NCBI RefSeq assembly: GCF_039729015.1
Contig: NZ_CP155792.1
Span: 1,198,001 to 1,262,000 of the forward strand
DNA length: 64,000 nt
Source of the DNA: Blastococcus sp. HT6-30
GTDB taxonomy: Bacteria > Actinomycetota > Actinomycetes > Mycobacteriales > Geodermatophilaceae
Reading direction: 5' to 3'
Below are positions 27,406 through 37,283 of the stretch, in pieces. The notes beneath the pieces were generated by a model that was not told the origin of the DNA, searched no databases, and saw only the letters and a program-made list of their open reading frames with translations. The first letter of the stretch is position 1. Every line of letters begins with the position of its first letter. The position numbers and the translations under genes are program-made.

Positions 27406-27724
27406 CCGACGGAGCCCCCCGGGGCCCGCGCGCCGTCGCAGCGACACGGCTGCCAGACGTGACGCACCCGCTCCAGGTCACCCCGACCCGGACGACGCAG
27501 ACCACCGCACCACACGCTCCACCGCACCCGGCGTCACCGGGGGCGGGCACCACAGCAGTCCGGCTCCCCGCCGCGGCAACCGTCGCGCGGGAGCCGTCCA
27601 CAGACTTCGCAGGGCGAGCCAGTCCGCCGTACCCAGCGCGGCGGCCCGCCCCGCCCCAACCCCGTGCTCCTGCGCGGCCGCCAGCACATGGCGCCCGGGA
27701 GCGCATGAGGAGGCGAGAGCCCTC
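27406..27724. other. Long leader between the DUF2344 gene and the RNase E/G gene
   Basis: 319 bases with no gene. RNase E genes often have long 5' leaders used for autoregulation, which would fit. An AGGAGG ribosome binding site lies about 12 bases before the GTG. No specific fold was identified. Confidence 0.4.
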
Positions 27725-30700
27725 GTGGCTGACACCGACCACCCGACCACCGAGCACGACGAGACCCAGGGGACCGAGGTCCCGCCGGGCACACCGCAGC
27801 CCGCCGAGGCGGAGGCGACCGGCATGCCGGCGACCCCCGACGCGGGAGCGCCCGCAGAGGGCGCCGAGCAGCCGGCCGAGGGCGCCGAGGAGCCGGCCGA
27901 GGGCGCCGACGACGCCGAGCCGGCCGCCGAGGCCCAGGCCGGACCCCCCGCGCCGGAGCCCGACCCCGAGGGGCACGAGGCCGACGAGCCCGCGCACTCC
28001 CCGTTCGGGGCGCAGTTCAGCTCCCCGGAGCCGACCGCCGTCGTCGCCCGCCCCCGCCGCCGGGCCACCCGGCCGGCCGGCGCGGCCGACCCCGGCTCGG
28101 TCGAGGCCGTTCCCCCCGCGCCCGCGGCACCGGTCCCCGCCTTCGTCAGCTTCATGGCGCCGCCGGTGGACGCGCCCCCGGCGCCGCGCCGGCGCAGCCG
28201 CCGCCCGGCGGAGTCGCCGGACCCCCAGGTGGTCGAGGACCGGAGCGCGGACAGCGACCGGAACGACAGCGCCGAGGAGGCGCCCCGCTCCCGCCGCGGC
28301 CGCTCCCGCCGCCGTCCGGCGGAGGAGCAGCCCGAGCCCGTCGAGATCGAGGCCGTCGAGGACGAGCAGCCCGAGGACGCCGACGAGCGCGACGACCCCG
28401 GCGAGGACCGCGACGACAGCGGCTCGTCGGCCAGCCGCCGACGCCGTCGCGGCCGCCGGGGGCGTGGTCGCGGCCGCAGCGGTGAGGACTCCGGCGACGC
28501 CGACGACGAGGACGCTCCCGAACCGTCGGGCGCCGACAGCGACGACGAGGACACCGACACTCCCGGGGAGCCGGTCGACAGCGACGACGAGGAGAACGAG
28601 GACGAGGGCTCGACCGGGTCGGGTACCCGGCGTCGCCGGCGTCGCCGTCGCCGCAGCGGTGGATCCGGGAGCGAGGACGCCTCTGACGACACCGACGACG
28701 ACGACCGCCCCGAGCGGGCCGGCCGCAACGGCCGCAGCACCAGCGACGACGACGTCCGAGGCATCGCCGGCTCGACCCGGCTGGAGGCCAAGCGCCAGCG
28801 CCGCCGGGACGGCCGCGACACCGGCCGGCGCCGCACGCCGATCCTCACCGAGTCCGAGTTCCTCGCCCGCCGCGAGGCCGTCGACCGGAAGATGGTCATC
28901 CGCCAGCGGGGCGAGCGGACGCAGATCGCCGTCCTCGAGGACGACGTCCTCGTCGAGCACTACGTCACCCAGGCCTCGGCCACGTCGTTCGCCGGCAACG
29001 TCTACCTCGGCCGGGTGCAGAACGTGCTGCCCAGCATGGAGGCGGCGTTCGTCGACATCGGCAAGGGGCGCAATGCCGTCGTCTACGCCGGCGAGGTCAA
29101 CTGGGACGCCGCCGGCCTCTCGGGCAAGCAGCGCTCCATCGAGCAGGCGTTCAAGTCCGGCGACAAGATCCTGGTGCAGGTCACCAAGGACCCGATCGGC
29201 CACAAGGGCGCCCGGCTGACCCAGCAGATCAACCTGCCCGGTCGCTTCCTGGTCTACGTGCCCGGTGGCTCGATGACCGGCATCAGCCGCAAGCTCCCCG
29301 ACACCGAGCGGCAGCGGCTCAAGGACATCCTCAAGCGGATCGTCCCCGAGGACGCCGGCGTGATCATCCGGACCGCCGCGGAGGGCGCCTCGGAGGAGGA
29401 GCTCACCCGCGACGTCAACCGGCTCAAGGCGCAGTGGGACGTCATCAAGCAGAAGTCGGAGTCGACGTCGAACGCGCCGACGCTGCTCTACGGCGAGCCC
29501 GACCTGGCCATCCGGGTCATCCGGGACGTCTTCAACGAGGACTTCAAGGAGCTCGTGGTCCAGGGCGACGACGCGTGGGACACCGTCGAGGCCTACGTCG
29601 CGCACGTCTCCCCGGAGCTGAGCGAGCGGCTGACCCGCTACACCGGCCAGGGTGACGTCTTCCACGACCTGCGGATCGACGAGCAGCTGACCAAGGCGCT
29701 GGACCGCAAGGTGTGGCTGCCGTCGGGCGGCTCGCTGGTGATCGACCGGACCGAGGCCATGACCGTGGTCGACGTGAACACCGGGAAGTTCACCGGCTCG
29801 GGCGGCAACCTCGAGCAGACGGTCACGCGCAACAACATGGAGGCGGCCGAGGAGATCGTCCGCCAGCTCCGGCTGCGCGACATCGGCGGCATCATCGTCA
29901 TCGACTTCATCGACATGGTGCTCGAGAGCAACCGCGACCTGGTGCTGCGCCGGCTCACCGAGTGCCTGGGCCGTGACCGCACCAAGCACCAGGTCGCCGA
30001 GGTGACCTCGCTGGGCCTGGTGCAGATGACCCGCAAGCGGGTCGGTCAGGGCCTGCTGGAGGTCTTCTCCGAGTCCTGCGAGCACTGCCGGGGCCGCGGC
30101 ATCCTGGTGCACCTGGACCCGGTGGACGAGAAGCGCCGGGGCGGGGGCGGCTCGGGCGGCAACGCTCCCTCGGGGGGCAAGGACGCCGCCAAGGAGGCCG
30201 GGGCCGCGAAGGACGCCGGCAACGGGCGCAACCGCGGCAACGGCGGCGGCAGCAAGGACATCCCCGCCAAGGACGTCGCCGCCAAGGACGTCCCCGCCGA
30301 GGATGCACCGGCCGAGGAGGTGCCCCAGCCGGCCGTGGCCGACGCGCCCGCCGGAGACGGTCAGCCCGCCGAGGGTTCGCGCAGCGGGGGACGCCGCAGC
30401 CGTGGCCGCCGGAACCGCGGGCAGTCCGGGGAGGAGCGCGCGGCCGAGGACGCCGCCGTGCTCGCCGGCGCCCGCGCCGGCGACGAGGGCGATCCCGCGG
30501 GGGAGCCCGTGGCCGACGGCTCGGCCGAGACGGTGGAGGACGTCGCCGCCGTCCCAGCCGCTCCGGAGGCGGCTGCCGGGTCCGGGGATGCCGAGCCGCA
30601 GGACGTCGAGCCCACGCCCGCGCAGCGGGTCGACCCGCCGGTGCGGACGGTCGAGCCGCTGCCCGGGACCGCGCCGGTCCCCATGCCGACGGCGGAGATC

Positions 30701-30943
30701 GAGGCCGACGACGTGCTGCCGGCCGGTGAGGTCGCCGCGGTGGAGGCGCCGGAGCAGGACGTGACGCCGATCACCTCGCCCACGGCCGGCGTCGTCCCCG
30801 GTGTGGTGGCGCACGCCGCCGGTGCCGAGGCCGACGGTCAGCAGCCCGCGGAGCAGTCGGCCGGGAACGGGGAGCCGCCCGCGGCGACCACCCGGCCGCG
30901 TCGCCGCCGGGCCGCCAGCCGGCCGGCGGGTCCGCCCGCCTGA
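27725..30943 (+). CDS. rne: Ribonuclease E/G family protein with long disordered flanks
   Basis: 1072 aa. Endoribonuclease for mRNA decay and rRNA/tRNA processing. The catalytic core (~368-790) starts with TPILTESEF and contains an S1 domain (GNVYLGRVQNVLPSMEAAFV), the metal-binding region DVNTGKFTGSGG and IDFIDM, and the Zn-link CEHC (~784). The first ~365 residues alternate acidic blocks and arginine-rich blocks (RRRRGRRGRGRGR), and the last ~285 are similar. Such flanks suit RNA binding, degradosome contacts or phase separation. GTG 27725 (MADTDHPTTE) follows an AGGAGG; the upstream open frame overlaps the preceding gene. Confidence 0.92.
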   Translation: MADTDHPTTEHDETQGTEVPPGTPQPAEAEATGMPATPDAGAPAEGAEQPAEGAEEPAEGADDAEPAAEAQAGPPAPEPDPEGHEADEPAHSPFGAQFSSPEPTAVVARPRRRATRPAGAADPGSVEAVPPAPAAPVPAFVSFMAPPVDAPPAPRRRSRRPAESPDPQVVEDRSADSDRNDSAEEAPRSRRGRSRRRPAEEQPEPVEIEAVEDEQPEDADERDDPGEDRDDSGSSASRRRRRGRRGRGRGRSGEDSGDADDEDAPEPSGADSDDEDTDTPGEPVDSDDEENEDEGSTGSGTRRRRRRRRRSGGSGSEDASDDTDDDDRPERAGRNGRSTSDDDVRGIAGSTRLEAKRQRRRDGRDTGRRRTPILTESEFLARREAVDRKMVIRQRGERTQIAVLEDDVLVEHYVTQASATSFAGNVYLGRVQNVLPSMEAAFVDIGKGRNAVVYAGEVNWDAAGLSGKQRSIEQAFKSGDKILVQVTKDPIGHKGARLTQQINLPGRFLVYVPGGSMTGISRKLPDTERQRLKDILKRIVPEDAGVIIRTAAEGASEEELTRDVNRLKAQWDVIKQKSESTSNAPTLLYGEPDLAIRVIRDVFNEDFKELVVQGDDAWDTVEAYVAHVSPELSERLTRYTGQGDVFHDLRIDEQLTKALDRKVWLPSGGSLVIDRTEAMTVVDVNTGKFTGSGGNLEQTVTRNNMEAAEEIVRQLRLRDIGGIIVIDFIDMVLESNRDLVLRRLTECLGRDRTKHQVAEVTSLGLVQMTRKRVGQGLLEVFSESCEHCRGRGILVHLDPVDEKRRGGGGSGGNAPSGGKDAAKEAGAAKDAGNGRNRGNGGGSKDIPAKDVAAKDVPAEDAPAEEVPQPAVADAPAGDGQPAEGSRSGGRRSRGRRNRGQSGEERAAEDAAVLAGARAGDEGDPAGEPVADGSAETVEDVAAVPAAPEAAAGSGDAEPQDVEPTPAQRVDPPVRTVEPLPGTAPVPMPTAEIEADDVLPAGEVAAVEAPEQDVTPITSPTAGVVPGVVAHAAGAEADGQQPAEQSAGNGEPPAATTRPRRRRAASRPAGPPA

Positions 30944-30946
30944 TGG

Positions 30947-30995
30947 CCCCGTCCGGAGGCTCACCCCGAGCGTGCGAGGGGTGAGTGGGACGGGG
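30947..30995 (+). terminator. Two-step hairpin after rne
   Basis: Outer stem CCCCGTCC (30947-30954) with GGACGGGG (30988-30995), inner stem CTCACCCC (30960-30967) with GGGGTGAG (30978-30985), followed by TCCTT. Confidence 0.7.
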
Positions 30996-31009
30996 TCCTT
31001 CAACTCGGG

Positions 31010-31015
31010 TACGCT
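31010..31015 (+). promoter_or_regulatory. -10 box of the rplU-rpmA operon
   Basis: TACGCT just after the rne terminator. It would give a leader of about 135 bases before rplU, long enough for control by ribosomal protein or growth rate. No known leader motif was recognised. Confidence 0.45.
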
Positions 31016-31157
31016 GGACGGGTTGCTGCGCCACCGCGCAGGTGCCTCCGGGCGCCGCCGGGAGGGCGTGGGCAGCTCGTCCAAGCACCCGGCGCCCGCT
31101 CCGGTCGTGCGCGCCGGACACAGAGCTTGACGTGAAGAAGCGAACGAGGAGTCAGTG

Positions 31158-31469
31158 GTGTACGCAGTGGTGAAGGCCGGTGGCAGCCAGCACAAGGTGG
31201 CCGTGGGCGACACGTTCACGATCAACCGCCTGCAGGGTGCGGCGGGCGACACCGTCGCCCTCCCGGCCATCCTGCTGGTCGACGGCGACACCGTCACCAG
31301 CGACGCAGCGGCCCTGGCGAAGGTGACCGTGACCGGTGAGATCGTCGAGCACGGCAAGGGTCCGAAGATCCACATCCACAAGTTCAAGAACAAGACCGGC
31401 TACCACAAGCGGCAGGGGCACCGTCAGCCCCTGACCAGCGTCGTGGTCCGCGACATCTCGAAGGGCTGA
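31158..31469 (+). CDS. rplU: 50S ribosomal protein L21
   Basis: 103 aa. Binds 23S rRNA in the large subunit. The start [18 protein letters not shown] fits the family, so the second of two adjacent GTG codons (31158) is preferred over 31155. The C-terminal [10 protein letters not shown] block is the conserved rRNA-binding part. GAGGAG lies upstream. It is followed after seven bases by rpmA. Confidence 0.95.
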   Translation: MYAVVKAGGSQHKVAVGDTFTINRLQGAAGDTVALPAILLVDGDTVTSDAAALAKVTVTGEIVEHGKGPKIHIHKFKNKTGYHKRQGHRQPLTSVVVRDISKG

Positions 31470-31476
31470 CGCCGAC

Positions 31477-31734
31477 ATGGCACACAAGAAGGGCGCTTCG
31501 TCCTCCCGCAACGGCCGCGACTCGAACGCGCAGCGCCTCGGCGTCAAGCGCTTCGGTGGCCAGGTCGTGAAGGCCGGCGAGATCATCGTCCGCCAGCGCG
31601 GGACCCACTTCCACCCGGGCCTCGGCGTCGGCCGCGGCGGCGACGACACGCTGTTCGCGCTCGCACCGGGCTCGGTCACCTTCGGTACGCGGCGGGGACG
31701 CAAGACGATCTCCATCACCGCCGTCGAGGCGTAA
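31477..31734 (+). CDS. rpmA: 50S ribosomal protein L27
   Basis: 85 aa. It lies near the peptidyl-transferase centre. The N-terminus [16 protein letters not shown] is the type that needs no proteolytic trimming, unlike that of firmicutes. The conserved [10 protein letters not shown] and [10 protein letters not shown] blocks are present. Co-transcribed with rplU; a strong hairpin follows before obg. Confidence 0.96.
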   Translation: MAHKKGASSSRNGRDSNAQRLGVKRFGGQVVKAGEIIVRQRGTHFHPGLGVGRGGDDTLFALAPGSVTFGTRRGRKTISITAVEA

Positions 31735-31754
31735 CCACTCGTAGCAGTTCCGCT

Positions 31755-31789
31755 CACGAGCGCACGGGCCATCGGCCCGTGCGCTCGTG
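31755..31789 (+). terminator. 16-bp hairpin between rpmA and obg
   Basis: CACGAGCGCACGGGCC and its exact complement around a three-base loop (ATC). There is no T-run. It could terminate the ribosomal-protein transcript or attenuate read-through into obg. Confidence 0.7.
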
Positions 31790-31836
31790 GCGCTTCAGCA
31801 GGTAGGAGTCGACGCGGATCCGTCCGCTCGGAGAAC

Positions 31837-33414
31837 ATGGCCGCATTCGTCGATCGCGTCACCATCCACGTCGCCGCCGGTAACGGCGGGCACGGCGTGT
31901 CCTCGGTGCACCGCGAGAAGTTCAAGCCGCTGGGTGGCCCCGACGGGGGCAACGGCGGGGACGGCGGCGACGTCGTCCTCGAGGTCGACCCCAGCGTGCA
32001 CACGCTGCTCGACTTCCACCACCGCCCGCACCAGAAGGCGGCCAACGGACGCCCGGGCGCCGGCAGCAACCGACACGGGGCCAGGGGCGAGGACAAGATC
32101 CTCCGCGTGCCCCCCGGCACCGTGGTCAGCACCCCTGACGGCCGGGTGATCGCCGACCTCGTCGGCGCAGGCACCCGCGTGGTGCTCGCCCACGGTGGCA
32201 AGGGCGGGCTCGGCAACGCCGCCCTGGCCAACGCCCGCCGGAAGGCCCCCGGGTTCGCCCTCCTCGGCGAGCCGGGCGAGGCGTTCGACGCCGTCATCGA
32301 GCTCAAGAGCGTCGCCGACGTCGGCCTGGTCGGTTTCCCGTCGGCCGGCAAGTCCTCGCTCATCGCCGCGATGTCAGCGGCCCGGCCGAAGATCGCCGAC
32401 TACCCGTTCACCACGCTGGTCCCCAACCTCGGCGTGATCCGCTCGGGCGACACGGTCTACACGATGGCCGACGTCCCCGGGCTGATCCCCGGCGCGTCCA
32501 CCGGCAAGGGCCTCGGTCTGCAGTTCCTCCGCCACGTCGAACGGTGCGCCGTGCTGGTGCACGTCGTCGACATGGCGACGATGGAGCCCGGCCGCGACCC
32601 CGAGAGCGACATCGAGGCCCTCGAGCACGAGCTCGCCGAGTACGGCGGCGACGAGCTCGACCTGGTCGGGCGCCTGCGGATCGCCGTGCTCAACAAGATC
32701 GACGTGCCCGACGGCCGGGAGCTGGTCGACCTGGTGCGCGCCTCGCTGGAGGAGCGCGGGCTGCGGGTGTTCGCGGTGAGCGCCGCGACGGGGGAGGGGC
32801 TGGCCGCCTTCGGGTACGCGCTGGCCGCCGCCGTCGAGGAGCACCGCGCGTCACTGCCGGCGCCGGAGCCGGTCCGGGTGACGCTGACCCCGCGCGCGGT
32901 CGACGACACCGGCTTCACCGTCGCGCCGGATCCGGACGGCGACGGCTACGTCGTCCGGGGCGTCAAGCCCGAGCGCTGGGTGCGCCAGACGGACTTCTCC
33001 AACGACGAGGCCGTGGGCTTCCTCGCCGACCGGCTCAACCGCCTCGGCGTGGAGGAGGAGCTGGCGAAGGCCGGGGCCCGCGAGGGCGACGCCGTCACGA
33101 TCGGCGACGTCACCTTCGACTGGGCTCCGACGCTGCCCGCCGGCACGCTCACCGCCGAGGAGTCCGCCGGGCTCGGCGGACGCGGCACCGACAACCGGCT
33201 GGAGAGCAACGAGCGGGTGGGCGCCTCCGAGCGGCTGGCCGCCAAGCGGGCCCGCCGGGTGCCGTTCGAGGTCACCGACGGCGGCTGGACCGACGAGGAC
33301 CTCGAGGACCTGTCGGTCCCGGGCGACGACGAGCCGGACGACGACGTTCCCGGGGACGACCAGGACCCGGAGGACGAGGCCCTCGCCGGCGAGCGCACGG
33401 ACGGCCCGCGGTGA
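31837..33414 (+). CDS. obg: Obg GTPase, 50S assembly factor
   Basis: 525 aa. Essential GTPase for late large-subunit assembly and the stress response. The glycine-rich Obg fold is at ~1-158 (GGDGGDVV). The G domain is at ~160-330, with P-loop [19 protein letters not shown] and NKID. The OCT domain is at ~345-430. The C-terminal ~95 residues are strongly acidic ([12 protein letters not shown]) and not part of the core. Its stop overlaps the proB start (GTGA). Confidence 0.96.
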   Translation: MAAFVDRVTIHVAAGNGGHGVSSVHREKFKPLGGPDGGNGGDGGDVVLEVDPSVHTLLDFHHRPHQKAANGRPGAGSNRHGARGEDKILRVPPGTVVSTPDGRVIADLVGAGTRVVLAHGGKGGLGNAALANARRKAPGFALLGEPGEAFDAVIELKSVADVGLVGFPSAGKSSLIAAMSAARPKIADYPFTTLVPNLGVIRSGDTVYTMADVPGLIPGASTGKGLGLQFLRHVERCAVLVHVVDMATMEPGRDPESDIEALEHELAEYGGDELDLVGRLRIAVLNKIDVPDGRELVDLVRASLEERGLRVFAVSAATGEGLAAFGYALAAAVEEHRASLPAPEPVRVTLTPRAVDDTGFTVAPDPDGDGYVVRGVKPERWVRQTDFSNDEAVGFLADRLNRLGVEEELAKAGAREGDAVTIGDVTFDWAPTLPAGTLTAEESAGLGGRGTDNRLESNERVGASERLAAKRARRVPFEVTDGGWTDEDLEDLSVPGDDEPDDDVPGDDQDPEDEALAGERTDGPR

Positions 33415-34538
33415 CGGCCGGGGCGGCTGCCCGTCCCGAGATCGCCGGGGCCGGGCGGGTCGTGGTCAAGGTCGGCTCCTCGTCGCTGACCACCCTCCCC
33501 GGCGGCCTGGACGCCGACCGGCTCACCGCGCTGGTCGACGTGCTCGCCGCCGTCCGCGCGTCGGGGCGGGAGGTCGTGCTCGTCTCCTCGGGGGCGATCG
33601 CCGCCGGCCTGGCGCCGCTCGGGCTCGACGGGCGCCCACGCGACCTGGCGACCGCCCAGGCGGCGGCCAGCGTCGGCCAGCTCCGCCTGGTGCAGACCTA
33701 CGCCGACGCCTTCGCCCGGCACGGCATCACCGTCGGCCAGGTGCTGCTCACCGCCGACGACCTCACGCGCCGCAGCCACTACCGCAACGCCCACCGGACG
33801 GTCGAGCGGCTGCTGACGCTGGGCGTGCTGCCGATCGTGAACGAGAACGACACGGTCGCCACCGAGGAGATCCGGTTCGGCGACAACGACCGGCTGGCGG
33901 CGCTGGTCGCCCACGTCGCGCAGGCGTCGGGCCTGGTGCTGCTCTCCGACGTCGACGGCGTCTACGACGGCGACCCGCGCACCGGGCCGGCCCAGCTGGT
34001 GGACACCGTGCGCGACCCCGCCGACCTCGCGGCGGTCACCCTCGGCTCGGCCAGCCGCAACGGCGTCGGCACCGGGGGCATGGCCACCAAGGTCGAGGCC
34101 GCGTTCATCGCCGCGCACGCCGGGGTGCCCGTCGTCGTCACCTCCACGCCGCAGGCCGCCGAGGCGCTGGCCGGCGGCCGCGTGGGCACGCTCTTCGCGC
34201 CGATGGGCAAGCGGCCCAGCGCCCGCCAGTTCTGGCTGCGCTACGCCAGCCGCCCGCGCGGCCGGCTGATCCTCGACGACGGCGCGGTCACGGCGGTCCG
34301 GGAGCGGCACGCCTCGCTGCTGGCCGCCGGCATCACCGGGACCGCGGGGGAGTTCCTCGCCGACGACCCCGTCGAGCTGGTCGGCCCGGACGGCGTCGTC
34401 GTCGCCCGTGGGCTGGTGGCCTACGACGCCCGCGAGATGCCGGCCCTCCTCGGGCGCAAGACCGGCGACCTCCCGCCCGAGCACCGCCGCGAGGTGGTGC
34501 ACCGCGACGAGATGGTGCTGGTCGGACGCCTGCGCTGA
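33411..34538 (+). CDS. proB: Glutamate 5-kinase
   Basis: 375 aa. First step of proline synthesis: phosphorylates glutamate with ATP. The amino-acid-kinase domain has [10 protein letters not shown] at the N-terminus, [16 protein letters not shown] and [13 protein letters not shown]-terminal PUA domain starts near residue 285 ([10 protein letters not shown]). The GTG overlaps the obg stop by four bases. proA lies 565 bases further on, separated by def. Confidence 0.95.
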   Translation: MTAGAAARPEIAGAGRVVVKVGSSSLTTLPGGLDADRLTALVDVLAAVRASGREVVLVSSGAIAAGLAPLGLDGRPRDLATAQAAASVGQLRLVQTYADAFARHGITVGQVLLTADDLTRRSHYRNAHRTVERLLTLGVLPIVNENDTVATEEIRFGDNDRLAALVAHVAQASGLVLLSDVDGVYDGDPRTGPAQLVDTVRDPADLAAVTLGSASRNGVGTGGMATKVEAAFIAAHAGVPVVVTSTPQAAEALAGGRVGTLFAPMGKRPSARQFWLRYASRPRGRLILDDGAVTAVRERHASLLAAGITGTAGEFLADDPVELVGPDGVVVARGLVAYDAREMPALLGRKTGDLPPEHRREVVHRDEMVLVGRLR

Positions 34539-34568
34539 GCTCTGTCACCCGGCTGAGAGACTGGCCGG

Positions 34569-35051
34569 GTGACGATCCGCCCCATCCGCGAGCTCGGTGA
34601 TCCCGTGCTGCGCACCCCCTCCGACCCGGTCCGGGCCTTCGACGGCTGGCTGGCCGCGCTGATCCGCGACCTCGAGGACACCGTCGACCACCCCGGCCGG
34701 GCAGGGGTCGCCGCACCGCAGATCGGCGTCGGCGTCCGTGCCTTCTCCTACAACATCGACGGCGTCATCGGGCACATGGTGAACCCGGTGATCGTGGAGC
34801 GGTCCGATGAGCTCCAGGACGGCGACGAGGGCTGCCTGTCCGTGCCGGGCATCTGGGCGCCCACCGTCCGCGCGATGCGCTGCGTCGCCGAGGGCTTCGA
34901 CGTCCACGGCCAGCCCCTCCGGCTGGAGGGGGAGGGGCTGATGGCCCGCTGCCTGCAGCACGAGGTCGACCACCTCGACGGCAAGGTGTTCCTCGACCGG
35001 CTCACCGGCGACGCCCGGAAGTCGGCCCTGCGGGCGCTGCGCGACCGCTGA
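34569..35051 (+). CDS. def: Peptide deformylase
   Basis: 160 aa metalloenzyme that removes the N-formyl group from new proteins. All three family motifs are present: [16 protein letters not shown] (metal Cys) and QHEVDHLDG (HExxH metal histidines). GTG start with no strong ribosome binding site. Its place between proB and proA is unusual; it may be a second copy, since many actinobacteria have more than one def. Confidence 0.93.
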   Translation: MTIRPIRELGDPVLRTPSDPVRAFDGWLAALIRDLEDTVDHPGRAGVAAPQIGVGVRAFSYNIDGVIGHMVNPVIVERSDELQDGDEGCLSVPGIWAPTVRAMRCVAEGFDVHGQPLRLEGEGLMARCLQHEVDHLDGKVFLDRLTGDARKSALRALRDR

Positions 35052-35090
35052 ACCCGCGGCCGGGCTCCATCCTCCACCGGGGGCTCCGCG

Positions 35091-35096
35091 TACCCT
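35091..35096 (+). promoter_or_regulatory. -10 box of proA (leaderless)
   Basis: TACCCT, seven bases before GTG 35104. proA therefore probably has its own promoter in addition to read-through from proB-def. Confidence 0.45.
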
Positions 35097-35103
35097 CGCG
35101 GAC

Positions 35104-36372
35104 GTGTCCGACGTCTCCGGCCTGCCGCTGATCGGTGCCGCCGCGCTGCGCGCGAAGGCCGCCTCGCGGGTGCTGCGCACCCTGCCGACCGACACCAAGG
35201 ACGCCGCGCTGGCCGCGCTGGCCGACGCGCTGGTGGAACGGACCGAGGAGATCCTGGCCGCGAACGTCGGCGACGTCGCCGCCGCGCGGGCCGATGGCAC
35301 CCCGGAGGCGATCCTCGACCGGCTGCGCCTGGACGCCGCCCGGGTGGCCGGCGTGGCCGATGCGCTCCGCCAGCTGGTCGCGCTGCCCGACCCGGTGGGT
35401 GACGTCGTCCGCGGCTCGCGGTTGCCCAACGGCCTGGAGCTGAAGCAGGTACGCGTGCCCCTCGGCGTCGTCGGCATCGTCTACGAGGCCCGGCCCAACG
35501 TCACCGTCGACGCGGCGGGGCTCTGCCTCAAGAGCGGCAACGCGGCGCTGCTGCGCGGCTCCGCGTCGGCCTACCGGACCAACACCGCGCTGATCGCCGT
35601 CCTCACCGAGGCCGGGGAGAAGGCCGGGCTGCCCGCCGGGTTCGTCGAGCTGCTCCCGGCCGACCGCGCGTCGGTGGGGGAGCTGCTGAGCGCCCGCGGG
35701 CACGTCGACGTGGTGATCCCGCGCGGCGGCGCCTCGCTCATCCAGCGGGTCGTGCGCGAGTCCCGCGTCCCGGTCATCGAGACCGGCGAGGGCAACTGTC
35801 ACGTCTACGTCGACGCCTCCGCGGACGCAGCCGTAGCCGAGGCGGTCGTGCTCAACTCCAAGACCCACCGGGTGAGCGTCTGCAACTCCGCCGAGACGCT
35901 GCTGGTCCACCGCGACGTCCCGTTCCTGCCGCGGCTGCTGGCGGCGCTGGCCCGCGCCGGCGTCACCCTGCACGGGGACCAGGAGACGGTCAGCGCCGCC
36001 GCGCGGTCCGGTGTCGAGGCCGTCGTGCCGGCCACGGACGAGGACTGGGCGACCGAGTACCTGTCGATGGACATGGCCGTCCGGATCGTCGACGACCTGC
36101 CGCAGGCCCTCGAGCACATCGCGCGGTGGAGCACCGGCCACACCGAGGCGATCGTGGCCGACTCGGCCCGCGCCATCGCCGACTTCACCGCCGGGGTGGA
36201 CGCCGCCGCGGTGCTGGTCAACGCCTCCACCCGGTTCACCGACGGCGGCGAGTTCGGCTTCGGCGCCGAGATCGGCATCTCCACCCAGAAGCTGCACGCC
36301 CGGGGCCCGCTCGGCCTGCCGGAGCTGACCTCCACCACCTACGTCGTCACGGGGTCCGGCCACACGCGCTGA
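35104..36372 (+). CDS. proA: Glutamate-5-semialdehyde dehydrogenase (gamma-glutamyl phosphate reductase)
   Basis: 422 aa. Second step of proline synthesis: NADPH-dependent reduction of gamma-glutamyl phosphate. Seen: [20 protein letters not shown], the catalytic cysteine in [13 protein letters not shown] (~residue 261), and the C-terminal [21 protein letters not shown]. Full length. It follows def and precedes the MoxR-like gene by 23 bases. Confidence 0.95.
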   Translation: MSDVSGLPLIGAAALRAKAASRVLRTLPTDTKDAALAALADALVERTEEILAANVGDVAAARADGTPEAILDRLRLDAARVAGVADALRQLVALPDPVGDVVRGSRLPNGLELKQVRVPLGVVGIVYEARPNVTVDAAGLCLKSGNAALLRGSASAYRTNTALIAVLTEAGEKAGLPAGFVELLPADRASVGELLSARGHVDVVIPRGGASLIQRVVRESRVPVIETGEGNCHVYVDASADAAVAEAVVLNSKTHRVSVCNSAETLLVHRDVPFLPRLLAALARAGVTLHGDQETVSAAARSGVEAVVPATDEDWATEYLSMDMAVRIVDDLPQALEHIARWSTGHTEAIVADSARAIADFTAGVDAAAVLVNASTRFTDGGEFGFGAEIGISTQKLHARGPLGLPELTSTTYVVTGSGHTR

Positions 36373-36395
36373 CCCGTTCCCCTCCGAGGAGCCGC

Positions 36396-37283
36396 ATGTC
36401 CCGCCCGCCGTCGCAGACGCCTAATTTTTCGTCGGTCGCGGACGTCAGCAAGCGGCTGTCGACCGCGGGCTACCTGCCCGACACGCAGATCGCGACGACG
36501 GTCTTCCTCGCCGACCGGCTGGGCAAGCCGCTGCTGGTCGAGGGCCCCGCGGGCACCGGCAAGACCGAGCTGGCCAAGGCGCTGGCGGCGGCCACCGGGT
36601 CGGAGCTCATCCGGCTGCAGTGCTACGAGGGCCTGGACGAGGCCCGCGCGCTCTACGAGTGGAACTACAAGAAGCAGCTGCTGCGCATCCAGGCCTCGCA
36701 GGCCGGTGACGGGGCGGACTGGAACACCGTCCACGACGACATCTTCGGCGAGGAGTTCCTCCTCTCCCGGCCGCTGCTGACCGCCATCCGCCGGACCGAG
36801 CCCACCGTGCTGCTCGTCGACGAGACCGACAAGGCCGACGTCGAGGTCGAGGGGCTGCTCCTGGAGGTGCTGAGCGACTTCCAGGTGACCATTCCCGAGC
36901 TCGGCACGATCACCGCGACCCGCCGGCCGATCGTCGTCCTCACCTCCAACGCCACCCGTGAGCTGTCCGAAGCGCTGAAGCGGCGCTGCCTGTACCTGGC
37001 GCTGGACTACCCGACCGCCGAACGGGAGCGGGAGATCGTGCTCTCGCGCGTGCCCGATCTCGCCCCCGGGCTGGCCGACCAGCTGGTGCGCACGGTACGG
37101 GCGCTGCGCGGGCTGGAGTTGAAGAAGTCGCCGTCGATCTCCGAGACCCTCGACTGGGCCCAGACGCTGCTCGAGCTGGGCCTGGACACCCTCGACGAGC
37201 CGGCGATGGCCTCGACGCTCGGGGTGGTGCTCAAGCACGCCAGCGACCAGACCCGGGCCGCGGCCGAGCTGCGGCTGAACTGA
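36396..37283 (+). CDS. MoxR-family AAA+ ATPase
   Basis: 295 aa. Walker A GPAGTGKTELA (~residue 51), Walker B LLVDETDKAD (~145) and the arginine-finger region ALKRRCLYL. MoxR ATPases work as chaperones with VWA-domain partners to load metals or remodel complexes. The next gene is such a VWA protein and shares a base with this stop (TGATG). The pair resembles CoxD/CoxE of carbon monoxide dehydrogenase maturation, but no CO dehydrogenase genes are in the window, so the client is unknown. Confidence 0.88.
   Translation: MSRPPSQTPNFSSVADVSKRLSTAGYLPDTQIATTVFLADRLGKPLLVEGPAGTGKTELAKALAAATGSELIRLQCYEGLDEARALYEWNYKKQLLRIQASQAGDGADWNTVHDDIFGEEFLLSRPLLTAIRRTEPTVLLVDETDKADVEVEGLLLEVLSDFQVTIPELGTITATRRPIVVLTSNATRELSEALKRRCLYLALDYPTAEREREIVLSRVPDLAPGLADQLVRTVRALRGLELKKSPSISETLDWAQTLLELGLDTLDEPAMASTLGVVLKHASDQTRAAAELRLN

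Noticed and set aside
27125..31393. A 1422-codon open frame on the minus strand opposite rne and rplU.
   Set aside because: It is a GC-bias shadow antisense to well-supported genes and has no domain; the same applies to other long antisense frames (for example 18909-22925 upstream of valS, opposite folC).
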